Positions 1 to 8,047 of a stretch of DNA of 37,716 bases are shown piece after piece (position 1 is the stretch's first letter; every line of letters starts with the position of its first letter). Source of the DNA: Candidatus Falkowbacteria bacterium CG10_big_fil_rev_8_21_14_0_10_37_14 (GTDB lineage Bacteria; Patescibacteriota; Patescibacteriia; Patescibacteriales; Patescibacteriaceae). The notes under the pieces are model-generated. The model saw only the letters and a list, made by a program, of their open reading frames with translations, was not told the origin of the DNA and searched no databases. The translations under genes were made by a program, and so were the position numbers. The stretch spans positions 65,077-102,792 of the forward strand of contig PFAM01000013.1 of NCBI GenBank assembly GCA_002778705.1, given 5' to 3'.

Positions 1-107
1 ATTAAATTGAAACGATTTTAAAGGTTATCGAAAATCTATATCCTAGACTACGATTGTGAGCGGGTGCGAGTAGTTAGGCTATTTGCCTATTTTATTTGAC
101 AAATTAG
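1..107. repeat. Dispersed ~105-nt noncoding element, copy 1 (left-truncated by window)
   Basis: This stretch aligns with 3716-3818. The first 29 nt are identical, the middle diverges, and both copies end in TTTGC, a T-rich stretch and ATTAG. The diverged middle keeps a hairpin: here CCTA-G-ACTAC (37-46) pairs with GTAGTTAGG (65-73), leaving one bulged G. The bases change in copy 2 while pairing is kept. The element may extend left of the window. It lies upstream of infB. It could be a small RNA, a terminator module or a mobile repeat; the sequence does not decide. Confidence 0.7.
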
Positions 108-124
108 CCAATTTTAGTTACGCT
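96..124 (+). promoter_or_regulatory. Possible promoter for infB
   Basis: TTGACA at 96-101 is a perfect -35 box. Seventeen bases later comes TACGCT at 119-124, a weak -10. Transcription would start near 131, giving a ~55-nt leader to infB. A second -10-like TATACT at 176-181 lies only 3 nt before the ATG, too close to fit a leaderless start. infB may also be read from upstream genes outside the window. Confidence 0.3.
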
Positions 125-184
125 GTTAACAACTAATAACAATTAATAAGCAACTGGCAACAGTTAAGCATTTTTTATACTCTC

Positions 185-2170
185 ATGAACATCACTGAAT
201 TAGCTCGCATGCTCAAAGTTAACCCTAATGACTTACGGGACCGCTTGCCGGAACTTGGATTTAATATTGGTTATAAAGCTATTAAGGTTGATAACACTGT
301 CGCTAAAAAGATTATTGCTGTTTGGCCGGCTTTTGTGCGTCGTAAAGAGCGTGAAGAACGAGAAAGACGGGCTGAAGTTCAACGCAAGAAAGGTGAGGCT
401 GGTAAAGATCGTCCGATTGTGGAGGTAGGTGCTTTTATTTCGGTGCGCGATTTAGCGGCAGCAGCTGGATTACCAGTTAATCGGATTTTAGCAGAGCTCA
501 TCAAAAATAGCATTTTTTCTTCCATGAATGAAAAAATCGATTTTGATACCGCTTCTATTATCGGTGTGGATTTAGGTATAGAAATTCGTCCGGCAGCGGC
601 AGAAGTTGAAGCAGTGTTTGATAATTCTTCTCGGGTGAAAGATGTTTTAGCCGCGGAAGCTATATGTTCTTTGCGTCCACCAGTAATTGTGGTTATGGGG
701 CATGTAGATCATGGCAAAACTAAATTATTAGACGCCATTCGCCATACTAATATCATGGGCGGTGAAGCTGGTGGCATTACTCAACATATTGGTGCTTATC
801 AAGTGGAAAGAAGAGATCGGAAATTAACCTTTATTGATACTCCTGGGCATGAAGCTTTTACTGCTATGAGAAATCGTGGTGCTAAGGTGGCTGATATTGC
901 GGTTTTGGTAGTGGCGGCTGATGATGGTGTGATGCCACAAACCGTGGAGGCTTATCGTATTATTCAAGCGGCCGGTATTCCGTTTGTAGTGGCAATTAAT
1001 AAAATTGACAAAGAAGATGCTGATATACAAAAAGTTAAACAGGAACTTGCTAATAAATTAAATATTTTATCAGAAGATTGGGGTGGTCAAGCGATTTGTG
1101 TGCCAGTCTCAGCTCGAGATAATAAAAATATTGATGAATTATTAGACACTTTGATTTTAGTAGCGGATATGGAAGTTGATAATTTGCAAGCTAACGCTGA
1201 AGGTAAAACTTTAGGCACTATTATCGAATCTAATATGGACAAATCAGAGGGAGCGGTAGCTACTTTACTTGTTCAAAATGGCACTTTAGGTATTGGTGAT
1301 GAATTAATGTGTAATGGTGTGGATTATGGTAAGGCACGTAATCTTAAAAATTATTTAGGTAAGGCTGTATTGAAGGCTGGGCCTTCGACTCCTGTTAAGA
1401 TTATTGGCTTTAAACATCAGCCGGTGGTTGGTGATATTATTGAAGTGGGTCATGGTATTAAAGTAAAGATGACCAAAGCTTCGAAGGTTGGTATGGAAAC
1501 ACCAACAGCCGCTATCCCGGTTGAAAAAAATGAAGACGGAGATGATGTGGTGGAAGAGAAGATTGTTTTGATGCTCAAGGGTGATACTTTAGGTTCGGTG
1601 GAAGCTATTGAAAACAGTTTAAATAAAATTGATACTCAAGGAGTGAAGGTAAAAATTATTGCCAAGAGTTTGGGCAATATTTCTGAAGGTGATATTAGCC
1701 GAGCACAGGCTGGGAGTGCTAAGCTTTTAGGTTTTAATGTTAAAATCAGTCCTCAAGCAGCTGAGAGTGCTCGTAACGGAGAGGTAGTAGTGAAAACTTA
1801 TAAAATTATTTACGAATTAATTAATGACATTAAAGCTGAAATTCAAGAATTAGTTAAACCAGAAATTGTGCGTGTTGATACGGGTCGTATTAAGGTTTTA
1901 GCAATTTTTAGAACTGATAAAAAATCACAAATCTTAGGTGGTAAAGTTTTGTCTGGAGAGGTAAAACCGGGTTATTTAACTGAACTAGAGCGTGATAATG
2001 AAATTATTGATAATGGTAAAATTGTTACTCTAAAAACCGGTAAAGAAGACGTGGATATGGTAGAAGCTGGTAATGAATGTGGTTTTGGTTATGAAACTAG
2101 AACACCGGTGGTGGTCGGAGATTTGTTGAATATTTATCGTGAAGATAAGATTTATAAAAAGATAAAGTAA
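185..2170 (+). CDS. infB: Translation initiation factor IF-2
   Basis: IF-2 is the GTPase that brings initiator fMet-tRNA to the 30S subunit and promotes 50S joining. The 661-residue protein has two short IF2_N-type helical domains (about 1-50 and 79-130) joined by a charged Arg/Glu linker. The GTPase domain follows: G1 GHVDHGKT at 172-179, [10 protein letters not shown] switch region, G3 DTPGH at 218-222, G4 NKID at 272-275 and a G5 SAR near 308. The remaining ~330 residues are IF-2 domains II-IV. It is short for the family because the N-terminal region is reduced, as often in small genomes. No Shine-Dalgarno is visible before the ATG. rbfA begins 7 nt after the stop, the usual infB-rbfA arrangement. 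Confidence 0.97.
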   Translation: MNITELARMLKVNPNDLRDRLPELGFNIGYKAIKVDNTVAKKIIAVWPAFVRRKEREERERRAEVQRKKGEAGKDRPIVEVGAFISVRDLAAAAGLPVNRILAELIKNSIFSSMNEKIDFDTASIIGVDLGIEIRPAAAEVEAVFDNSSRVKDVLAAEAICSLRPPVIVVMGHVDHGKTKLLDAIRHTNIMGGEAGGITQHIGAYQVERRDRKLTFIDTPGHEAFTAMRNRGAKVADIAVLVVAADDGVMPQTVEAYRIIQAAGIPFVVAINKIDKEDADIQKVKQELANKLNILSEDWGGQAICVPVSARDNKNIDELLDTLILVADMEVDNLQANAEGKTLGTIIESNMDKSEGAVATLLVQNGTLGIGDELMCNGVDYGKARNLKNYLGKAVLKAGPSTPVKIIGFKHQPVVGDIIEVGHGIKVKMTKASKVGMETPTAAIPVEKNEDGDDVVEEKIVLMLKGDTLGSVEAIENSLNKIDTQGVKVKIIAKSLGNISEGDISRAQAGSAKLLGFNVKISPQAAESARNGEVVVKTYKIIYELINDIKAEIQELVKPEIVRVDTGRIKVLAIFRTDKKSQILGGKVLSGEVKPGYLTELERDNEIIDNGKIVTLKTGKEDVDMVEAGNECGFGYETRTPVVVGDLLNIYREDKIYKKIK

Positions 2171-2177
2171 GCTGATT

Positions 2178-2516
2178 ATGGAAAGACAGACACGAATTCA
2201 AGATTTAGTGCAACAGATTTTGGCAGAAGCTGTAAACAAAAAATTGCCGATAGAGGGTTATATGGTGACTGTAACTGGTGTAGAATTATCGCCAGATCAA
2301 AAGCGTCTTAGTGCTGACATTTCCGTATTACCTGATAAATATTATGGAACCGCTTTGAAGGCGGTGCGTAAATTGTCGGGTTTTGTGAAGGGTGAAGTGG
2401 CTCGTCGGGCTAAATTGCGTGAAACGCCGAAAATTTATTGGCAAATTGACCCTAGAGAGAAACGGGCGGCAGAATTGGAGCCATTATTTAGACAAATTGA
2501 AGAAGAAAATAAATAA
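2178..2516 (+). CDS. rbfA: Ribosome-binding factor A
   Basis: RbfA is a KH-fold protein that helps mature the 5' end of 16S rRNA and the small subunit. The 112-residue product starts RQTRIQDLVQQILAEAV, the typical N-terminal helix. It carries the family's C-terminal signature ARRAKLRETPKIYWQID followed by a helix ending in LEPLFRQI. Length is normal for RbfA. It lies 7 nt after infB and is followed at once by a hairpin (2515-2537), so infB-rbfA may form one transcription unit, with the next gene partly uncoupled. No strong Shine-Dalgarno is visible. Confidence 0.93.
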   Translation: MERQTRIQDLVQQILAEAVNKKLPIEGYMVTVTGVELSPDQKRLSADISVLPDKYYGTALKAVRKLSGFVKGEVARRAKLRETPKIYWQIDPREKRAAELEPLFRQIEEENK

Positions 2517-2543
2517 AGGCCGTTAACTGCGGTCTTTAATTTT
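2515..2543 (+). terminator. Hairpin with T-rich tail between rbfA and the DHH gene
   Basis: AAAGGCCG (2515-2522) pairs over 8 bp, including one G-T, with CGGTCTTT (2530-2537) around a 7-nt loop. AATTTT follows. The tail is short and runs directly into the GTG start of the next gene at 2544, so the hairpin may attenuate rather than fully terminate. Confidence 0.6.
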
Positions 2544-3554
2544 GTGTTAACAAAAAATAATTATCAAGAAATTCATCGGTGTTTGGGGGTAGCTAAGGTT
2601 ATTGTGGTGGCTACGCACAGACGACCAGACGGCGACGCCTTAGGATCTTTGGCGGCGTTTTCATTAATTGGTTTGATGGCTGGCTGGTCGCTAAAATTAT
2701 TTGGTCGGCCTGCAGATGTCGGTCGTTTTGATTTTTTACCTTTGCATAATTTAGAAACTGATTGTTTGAAGCAGGTTTTTGATTTTGATGTAGCGTGGTT
2801 AACTTTAGATTGTGCTAGTGTGCGAAGAAGTGAGCTTGCGGAGCGAATTTTAGAACGAAGAAGAGGTGATGTTTTTGTGGACATTGACCATCATCCAACT
2901 TTGGAAAGTTATGCGGATTTATCTTTGCGAGATATTTCTGCAGTGGCGACCTGTGAAGTGCTTTATGATTATTGCAAGGCTAATAAAATAGCAATCAACA
3001 GCACTTTGGCGACTTGTTTATTAACCGGAATCGTAACTGATACTGGTAATTTTTTGTATTCAGCAACTAATGCTCATACTTTTCAAATGGCTTCAGAATT
3101 ATTAAAATTAGGGGCTAGATTAGATTTAATTTATGAAGCGAGTTGGCGTACCAAACGGCCAGCGGCTCTCAGGCTGTGGGGTTTAGCTTTGTCACGTTTA
3201 ACAGTGTTTGATGATTTAGCGATGACTTATTTATTGCCAGAAGATTTAATTTTAGCATCTGAAGTGGACCCCTTGGAAGATTTAGCTGGTTTTTTATCAG
3301 GGCTGGCCGGCGTGAAAGCAATTTTACTTTTGAAAGATGAAGGTTTGGGAGAAATTAAAGGAAGTTGGCGATCGGTGGCGCCTGATTTTTCCGTCTTAGC
3401 TTTGGCCCGTGTTTTTGGTGGTGGTGGACATGTTAAAGCAGCTGGTTTTGCTTGTAATGGAAAATTGCTTGGCGACAAGGAAGACTTAAAAGTGATGACA
3501 GAGAGTGGTATACGAATGGCGACGGAGATGTTTATGATTGATGCGAAGGACTGA
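2544..3554 (+). CDS. nrnA: DHH/DHHA1 phosphoesterase, NrnA-like (nanoRNase/pAp phosphatase)
   Basis: NrnA-type enzymes degrade 2-5 nt RNA fragments and can dephosphorylate pAp. The 336-residue protein has the DHH motifs in order: H25 with the DGDALGS loop (D29, D31), the DCAS motif, the D115-H116-H117 triad and a TGIVTDTGNF motif. The DHHA1 substrate domain has GGGGH at 292-296. Length and domain order fit NrnA rather than RecJ, and recJ is separately present at 11893. I take the GTG at 2544 as start because no in-frame ATG lies before the first motif. The start sits right after a hairpin. In many bacteria infB-rbfA-nrnA are neighbours, which supports the call. Confidence 0.9.
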   Translation: MLTKNNYQEIHRCLGVAKVIVVATHRRPDGDALGSLAAFSLIGLMAGWSLKLFGRPADVGRFDFLPLHNLETDCLKQVFDFDVAWLTLDCASVRRSELAERILERRRGDVFVDIDHHPTLESYADLSLRDISAVATCEVLYDYCKANKIAINSTLATCLLTGIVTDTGNFLYSATNAHTFQMASELLKLGARLDLIYEASWRTKRPAALRLWGLALSRLTVFDDLAMTYLLPEDLILASEVDPLEDLAGFLSGLAGVKAILLLKDEGLGEIKGSWRSVAPDFSVLALARVFGGGGHVKAAGFACNGKLLGDKEDLKVMTESGIRMATEMFMIDAKD

Positions 3555-3715
3555 ATTTTTTTGGATATAGATTTTTTCAAACCAGCTTAAAATCTGGCAA
3601 TTTAATAGCAAAATATACGTCGACTGTCCCGCAACTCGCGATAAATCTGGATTAATTTTTTAAAGGAATGGATTTATTACTCAAACATGCGGTTACATAC
3701 TCTAGTAATTTCACT
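3555..3715. other. Noncoding spacer with small inverted repeats
   Basis: I see no convincing reading frame on either strand here. Short inverted repeats are present: CCAG/CTGG around 3583-3598, and ATAAATC near 3640 with GATTTAT near 3671. The adjoining repeat element begins at 3716, so this spacer could be its 5' extension. That cannot be compared with copy 1, which is cut by the window edge. Confidence 0.4.
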
Positions 3716-3818
3716 ATTAAATTGAAACGATTTTAAAGGTTATCAAAAATCCATGTCCCAAACCGTGATCGAGGGTGGGAGTGGTGTGGGTGAGTTTGCT
3801 TTTTTTGTCGGCAATTAG
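3716..3818. repeat. Dispersed ~105-nt noncoding element, copy 2
   Basis: This is the second copy of the element at 1-107. Its hairpin uses CCCAAACC paired with GGTGTGGG (one internal A-G mismatch), plus two G-T pairs. In copy 1 the same stem is built from CCTA-ACTAC and GTAGTTAGG, so the helix is preserved by paired changes. A seven-T run follows in this copy, making it terminator-like for the infB-nrnA block. The -35 box of the next gene lies inside its right end. Confidence 0.72.
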
Positions 3819-3824
3819 TATAAT
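3796..3824 (+). promoter_or_regulatory. Promoter for the 3839 membrane protein
   Basis: TTGCTT at 3796-3801, a 17-nt spacer and a consensus TATAAT at 3819-3824. The predicted start near 3831 leaves only about 8 nt of leader before the ATG at 3839, with no Shine-Dalgarno, so the transcript would be nearly leaderless. Confidence 0.65.
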
Positions 3825-3838
3825 AAGAGCAAAATTAT

Positions 3839-5566
3839 ATGCCTATTTTATCATTGGTTAATTCTAATAAATCAACAGAAACACTGACGGTGACGGCTGG
3901 TGCTAAACGGGTATTTCAGGCTTTGTTTTGGCAATCTCGTAAAGGTGGATTAGATGAAGATACTCCACGACTACGGGTTAGTGATATGGTATCTAAGATG
4001 GCATTTTTTTATGAAAAGATTCGTAATAGCGTGGATTATCGAGAGGAAGCGCTTTTAAGCAAAGAGGCGATTAGTCGTATTTTAAAAAGGTTATTGTTAA
4101 TTGAAGGAGTGTTTTCTTTTAAAAAAGAAGCGGAGCCTGAAAAGTTGGCTCAGAGTCTTTTAGAAGAATTAATTCGGGCTGGTTATTTACAAAACAATAA
4201 ATTGCCAGAAACAAAAATTAATGAAGTGGCGGTAATTATTCATAAATTTTTAGTACTTCGTGATTTAGCACAAGATCGAGTAGCCGGATCTGGTAGGTTT
4301 TTTGTGGGTGATGAAAAAATAACAGCCAAAAAAAAGAAAAAAGGTTTAGATGATAAAAGTGATTTAAACACTTGGCTAATTGGGTTAATGGCTTCAGAGA
4401 TTGAAGAAAACCTTAATGAAAACGAGGCGACCGATGCAATTGTAGCGGTAATGTATGAGGTTTTATCTAAAGCTGTAAAATTACCACCGGAATTGCCTTA
4501 TGATCGTGATTTGCCAATCCAAATTTATTTGGGGATTTGTCGTAATTATTTAAAACTAAACGATTATTATATTTTGTCGTTTGTGTTGTTTAAGTATTTT
4601 AATGAAGATTGGCAACAACCAACTACAGAAACGGTAGAACGAGTCGCCGATCGCTTAGATGAATTAAAGGCGGCCATTGATAGTCAAGTAGAGCATCCTT
4701 TAACCACCCATCTAAATAAAGTGGTGCATCAGTATACGGTATATTTTACTATCTTGAGAGATGTGATTAATAAAGACCCGAAGAAGGCTTATAATACCTT
4801 AGAGAGAGATCCGGCTGGGTTTATGCGTCAAATTAAAGAGGCCGCTAGTAAACGTTATCAAGAGGCTAAATCTAAATTGTGGAAAAGCGCTATTAGGAGT
4901 ATAATTTTTATTTTTTTAACTAAGTCTGTTTTGGTAGTAGTGTTAGAAGTCCCGGCGATTAAGTTTTTTGGTGAAGAGGTAAAAATGATACCATTGTTAA
5001 TTAATATTACTTTGCCAGCCTTACTGTTGTTTATCTCAGTAGTGTTACTTAGATTGCCTGGTGATAATAACACAGCCAAAATTGCTTCCGGTATTGAAGA
5101 GGTTTTGTATGTTGAAAAAAGTCGTAAACAACCAATTGTATTAAGAGCACCAAGACGAGTGGCTGGACGGGCGATTAGTTTTATTTTTAATATTATTTAT
5201 GCGGCCACCTTTTTGTTGACTTTTGGATTTGTAATTTGGGGCTTAGACCAACTACATTTCTCTTGGGTGAGTATGGTAATCTTTGTATTCTTTTTATCCT
5301 TTGCTAGTTTTTTTGTAATTCGCATTCGTCGCAATCCGTTGTATTGGGTGGTGGTGGAACCACCAGAAAACTTTTTTACTTTTTTATGGAGCTTTGTGTC
5401 GGTGCCGGTGACAGCGACAGGTAAATGGTTGTCCGGTAAATTTTCTAAACTTAACTTCTTGGCCTTTATTTTGGACTTTATTGTGGAAGCGCCGTTTAAG
5501 GTGCTAGTTACAGTAGCGGAAGAGTGGACTAAATATCTGAAAGAAAGAAAAGATAGTATAAGCTAA
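3839..5566 (+). CDS. Large membrane protein of unknown function
   Basis: I do not recognise this 575-residue protein. The first ~345 residues are soluble and helix-rich and hold a Lys-rich patch (KKKKKG near 163-168). About four hydrophobic segments follow: roughly 350-372, 384-405, 447-470 and 478-498. The last ~75 residues contain an amphipathic region ending in a charged tail. There is no signal peptide, so the long N-terminal part is probably cytoplasmic. I see no catalytic motif. It has its own promoter and is followed by metG after 50 nt. Conserved multipass proteins of unknown function are common in Parcubacteria, and this is probably one. A role in envelope or secretion would be a guess. 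Confidence 0.8.
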   Translation: MPILSLVNSNKSTETLTVTAGAKRVFQALFWQSRKGGLDEDTPRLRVSDMVSKMAFFYEKIRNSVDYREEALLSKEAISRILKRLLLIEGVFSFKKEAEPEKLAQSLLEELIRAGYLQNNKLPETKINEVAVIIHKFLVLRDLAQDRVAGSGRFFVGDEKITAKKKKKGLDDKSDLNTWLIGLMASEIEENLNENEATDAIVAVMYEVLSKAVKLPPELPYDRDLPIQIYLGICRNYLKLNDYYILSFVLFKYFNEDWQQPTTETVERVADRLDELKAAIDSQVEHPLTTHLNKVVHQYTVYFTILRDVINKDPKKAYNTLERDPAGFMRQIKEAASKRYQEAKSKLWKSAIRSIIFIFLTKSVLVVVLEVPAIKFFGEEVKMIPLLINITLPALLLFISVVLLRLPGDNNTAKIASGIEEVLYVEKSRKQPIVLRAPRRVAGRAISFIFNIIYAATFLLTFGFVIWGLDQLHFSWVSMVIFVFFLSFASFFVIRIRRNPLYWVVVEPPENFFTFLWSFVSVPVTATGKWLSGKFSKLNFLAFILDFIVEAPFKVLVTVAEEWTKYLKERKDSIS

Positions 5567-5616
5567 ATGTCAAATTTCCAATATCAAAATAAATCAGAAA
5601 GATCGTTATCAATTTT

Positions 5617-7083
5617 ATGAAAGAACAGAATAATTATTATATCACTACAACTTTGCCGTATGTTAATGCTGAGCCGCATATCGGTTTTGCTTTAGAAATT
5701 GTGCGGGCAGATGCTTTAGCACGCTGGCATCGTAGTATTGGTGATAAAGTTTTTTTTAATACTGGTGTAGATGAACATGGCTTAAAAATATACCGTAAAG
5801 CCCAAGAATTAGGGATAGAACCACAAATTTATTGTGATCAAATGGCAGCTAAATTTTTGGAATTGAAAAATCTTTTAGATTTATCTTATGATAGTTTTAT
5901 TCGCACGACTGATCCAGAGCATATTATAGCGGCGCAAGAGTTTTGGAAACTGTGTGAGGCTAGGGGTGATATTTATAAAAAAAATTATTTAGTGAAATAT
6001 TGTGTGGGCTGTGAACTAACCAAAACAGAATCCGAATTAGTTGAAGGAAAATGTCCAGATCATCCAAATCAAGAATTGGAAACTATTGACGAAGAAAACT
6101 ATTTTTTTAAGTTTTCTCGATATGCCAGTGCTTTATTAAAACTCTATGAAAACCAAGCGGAGTTTGTAGTGCCAGCAGCTAAATTGAATGAAATTAGAAA
6201 ATTTGTAGAGCGGGGTTTAGATGATTTTAGCGTTTCTCGGCTTGCTACTAAAATGCCTTGGGGTGTGGCGGTACCTGGAGATGAAGACCAAGTGATGTAT
6301 GTTTGGTTTGACGCTTTGGTAAATTATATTTCGTGTTTAGGCTGGCCTAATGATTACAAAAAATCTCTCGACTTGGTCCAGGATGATAAAAGTTATGATT
6401 TTGCTCGCTTTTGGCCAGGAATACAGATTTGTGGTAAAGATAACTTACGCCAGCAATCAGCGATGTGGCAGGCAATGTTGTTGTCAGCCGGATTGCCAAC
6501 TAGTCAGCAAATTTTAGTGAATGGTTTTATTACTTCAGACGGCCAAAAAATGAGTAAGAGTTTGGGGAATGTGGTAAGTCCGATAGAGTTGGTTAATAAT
6601 TATGGAACGGATGCGGTGCGTTATTTCTTATTAGCTGGAGTAAATGCTCATGAGGACAGTGATTTTACCAAAGAAAAATTTGAAGCGGTTTATAATGCTG
6701 ATTTGTGTAACGGTCTTGGTAATCTTAACTCTAGAATTTCAACTTTGTTTAATAAGTTTGATTTAGATTTTGTAAAACCTGAAAAACCCACAGAAACTTT
6801 AGCTAAAGATTTTGAAGTGGCTATGGGTAAAGCTGATTGGCCAAAAGCAACAGCTGTATTATGGAATTGGTTAAAAACGGCTGATGAAATTTTGTCTAAC
6901 GAACGACCATGGAAAATGGAACCTGGTGAAGCTGACCAATGCTTAAGGCCGTTGGCAGAAAATTTATGGTCGGTGGCTTATTTATTGCAACCAATCTTGC
7001 CAGATACTTCAGCGAAACTTTTAGCTTTATGGGAAACTGGAAAAATAGAAAAGTCTGAATCCTTATTCCCAAGATTAATATAG
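5617..7083 (+). CDS. metG: Methionyl-tRNA synthetase
   Basis: Class I aminoacyl-tRNA synthetase charging tRNA-Met. The 488-residue protein has the HIGH-type signature HIGF at 21-24 and KMSKS at 311-315. A single zinc knuckle inserts in the connective domain: C129-x2-C132 and C146-x2-H149. The VWFDALVNY stretch upstream of KMSKS and the LGNLNSR start of the anticodon-binding helical domain are also visible. It ends soon after the anticodon domain, so the C-terminal tRNA-binding extension found in longer MetG proteins is absent. The ATG at 5617 puts the first beta strand at the expected distance from the start. The next gene starts 4 nt downstream. Confidence 0.97.
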   Translation: MKEQNNYYITTTLPYVNAEPHIGFALEIVRADALARWHRSIGDKVFFNTGVDEHGLKIYRKAQELGIEPQIYCDQMAAKFLELKNLLDLSYDSFIRTTDPEHIIAAQEFWKLCEARGDIYKKNYLVKYCVGCELTKTESELVEGKCPDHPNQELETIDEENYFFKFSRYASALLKLYENQAEFVVPAAKLNEIRKFVERGLDDFSVSRLATKMPWGVAVPGDEDQVMYVWFDALVNYISCLGWPNDYKKSLDLVQDDKSYDFARFWPGIQICGKDNLRQQSAMWQAMLLSAGLPTSQQILVNGFITSDGQKMSKSLGNVVSPIELVNNYGTDAVRYFLLAGVNAHEDSDFTKEKFEAVYNADLCNGLGNLNSRISTLFNKFDLDFVKPEKPTETLAKDFEVAMGKADWPKATAVLWNWLKTADEILSNERPWKMEPGEADQCLRPLAENLWSVAYLLQPILPDTSAKLLALWETGKIEKSESLFPRLI

Positions 7084-7087
7084 AGCC

Positions 7088-7333
7088 ATGAAATTAATGA
7101 TCATGATTATTTTTGGTTTGTTAGTACTGAGCGTGTTTGCTTTGTTTGGTAATAACATACGATGTCTAGCGGCAACAGGAGATTGCCCTGGTTTTTGTCG
7201 AAATAAAAATAAAAGCTGTAATTCAGATACCTCTCTTGATACTTGTGTTTTTGAAAATTATTGTCGAGCTCCAGGGTGGCTAGAGTATCGTGATGATTTT
7301 GAAGCTGTGTTTAAAAAAATTTTTAAGTTATGA
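7088..7333 (+). CDS. Small exported Cys-rich protein, unknown
   Basis: An 81-residue protein that I do not recognise. Residues 1-22 form a hydrophobic signal peptide or anchor. A possible cleavage site follows in LAATGDC near residue 29. The mature part has five cysteines (33, 37, 44, 53, 59), with one more at 26 inside the likely signal. The spacing suggests a disulfide-stabilised fold outside the membrane. The C-terminal 20 residues are aromatic and basic. It begins 4 nt after metG and its stop overlaps the cvpA start (ATGA), so it is translationally coupled to cvpA. The Cys-rich exported style recalls the ectodomain of the protein at 8975, though I see no clear alignment. Confidence 0.75.
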   Translation: MKLMIMIIFGLLVLSVFALFGNNIRCLAATGDCPGFCRNKNKSCNSDTSLDTCVFENYCRAPGWLEYRDDFEAVFKKIFKL

Positions 7334-7863
7334 CATTGCCCACCACATTGCCACTGGTTGATATAATTTTGCTATTGTTTTTAGCAGGTTTTGTTTTTTA
7401 TGGTTTATTTTTTGGTTTAATTAGAACGGTGGGTTCCATACTCGGTGTAGTGGTTGGGACTTGGGTGGCCAGTCGAGTTTATTTGTGGGTGTTTTCTTTG
7501 GTGGGGTCACTAGCTTTCGGTCATGAAAATACTGGTAAAGTGATTGTTTTTATAGTTTGTTTTACTGTTATAAATCGAATAATTGGTTTATTATTTGCTA
7601 TGATAGATAGAACTTATCATTTGTTAACTTTTGTGCCATTTCTTAAAACTATTAATCGTTTAGGCGGTGTGGTCTTAGGATTTTTAGAAGGTGGTTTAGT
7701 TTTAGGATTGTTGTTGTATGTTTCGGCGCGTTATGTACCAGCTGGTATTTGGGCGGCGACACAAATACAAGACTCTGGTTTGGCCCCATTTTTTTTAGAT
7801 TTTGCCAATTGGTTAGTGCCGTTATTACCGGAAATTTTAAGACAACTTAAGTCGATTATATAA
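7330..7863 (+). CDS. cvpA: CvpA-family membrane protein
   Basis: A 177-residue protein with about four membrane segments. The N-terminal pattern LVDIILLLFLAGFVFYGLFFGLIR, shown here only by its start PLVDIILL and the following GLFFGLIRTVG, fits the CvpA/colicin V production family. The family's middle region, with INRIIG and a later GGVVLGFLEG turn, is also visible. CvpA proteins are inner-membrane proteins linked to envelope homeostasis; the molecular function is unsettled. The ATG overlaps the stop of the small Cys-rich gene by 4 nt. Its TAA stop is overlapped by the first AGTTTGTAA unit of the 9-nt repeat family. Confidence 0.82.
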   Translation: MTLPTTLPLVDIILLLFLAGFVFYGLFFGLIRTVGSILGVVVGTWVASRVYLWVFSLVGSLAFGHENTGKVIVFIVCFTVINRIIGLLFAMIDRTYHLLTFVPFLKTINRLGGVVLGFLEGGLVLGLLLYVSARYVPAGIWAATQIQDSGLAPFFLDFANWLVPLLPEILRQLKSII

Positions 7864-7910
7864 GTTTGTAAAGCTGGTTGGACGGTAAGTAGTTTATTAA
7901 AGTTTGTAAA
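7863..7910. repeat. 9-nt repeat units (AGTTTRTAA family) after cvpA
   Basis: AGTTTGTAA at 7863-7871 overlaps the last base of the cvpA stop. Two further units, AGTTTATTA at 7891-7899 and AGTTTGTAA at 7901-7909, follow. This is the least regular of three sites in the window; the others follow rnhA (14044) and a glycosyltransferase (28245). Confidence 0.55.
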
Positions 7911-7993
7911 TTAAAACAATAAAAAAATAATTGTAAGTTTATAGAGTGAAATATGCGAGTGTTTAAGAATTACTAATTTTAATTACATTAATT

Positions 7994-8043
7994 GTAGTAG
8001 ATGTATTGCTACTACTTGGAGAGACTTCCATGTTCACGGAAGT
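7994..8043 (+). promoter_or_regulatory. Two tandem hairpins before tatD, the second covering the Shine-Dalgarno
   Basis: GTAGTAG (7994-8000) pairs perfectly with CTACTAC (8009-8015) around an 8-nt loop. ACTTCC (8024-8029) pairs perfectly with GGAAGT (8038-8043), also around 8 nt. The second right arm contains GGAAG, the only Shine-Dalgarno-like motif before the tatD ATG at 8048. Folding would hide the ribosome-binding site. The structure is seen in the sequence; regulation is inference. Confidence 0.5.
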
Positions 8044-8047
8044 AAAA

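Noticed and set aside
3227-3580. 117-residue minus-strand frame
   Set aside because: It is antisense to the DHHA1 domain of the nrnA-like gene, with Lys/Ser/Pro-rich shadow composition and no ribosome-binding site.
8006-8047. TTG start for tatD
   Set aside because: It lies in a hairpin loop and adds residues unlike TatD; the ATG at 8048 has a Shine-Dalgarno and begins just before the metal-binding strand.
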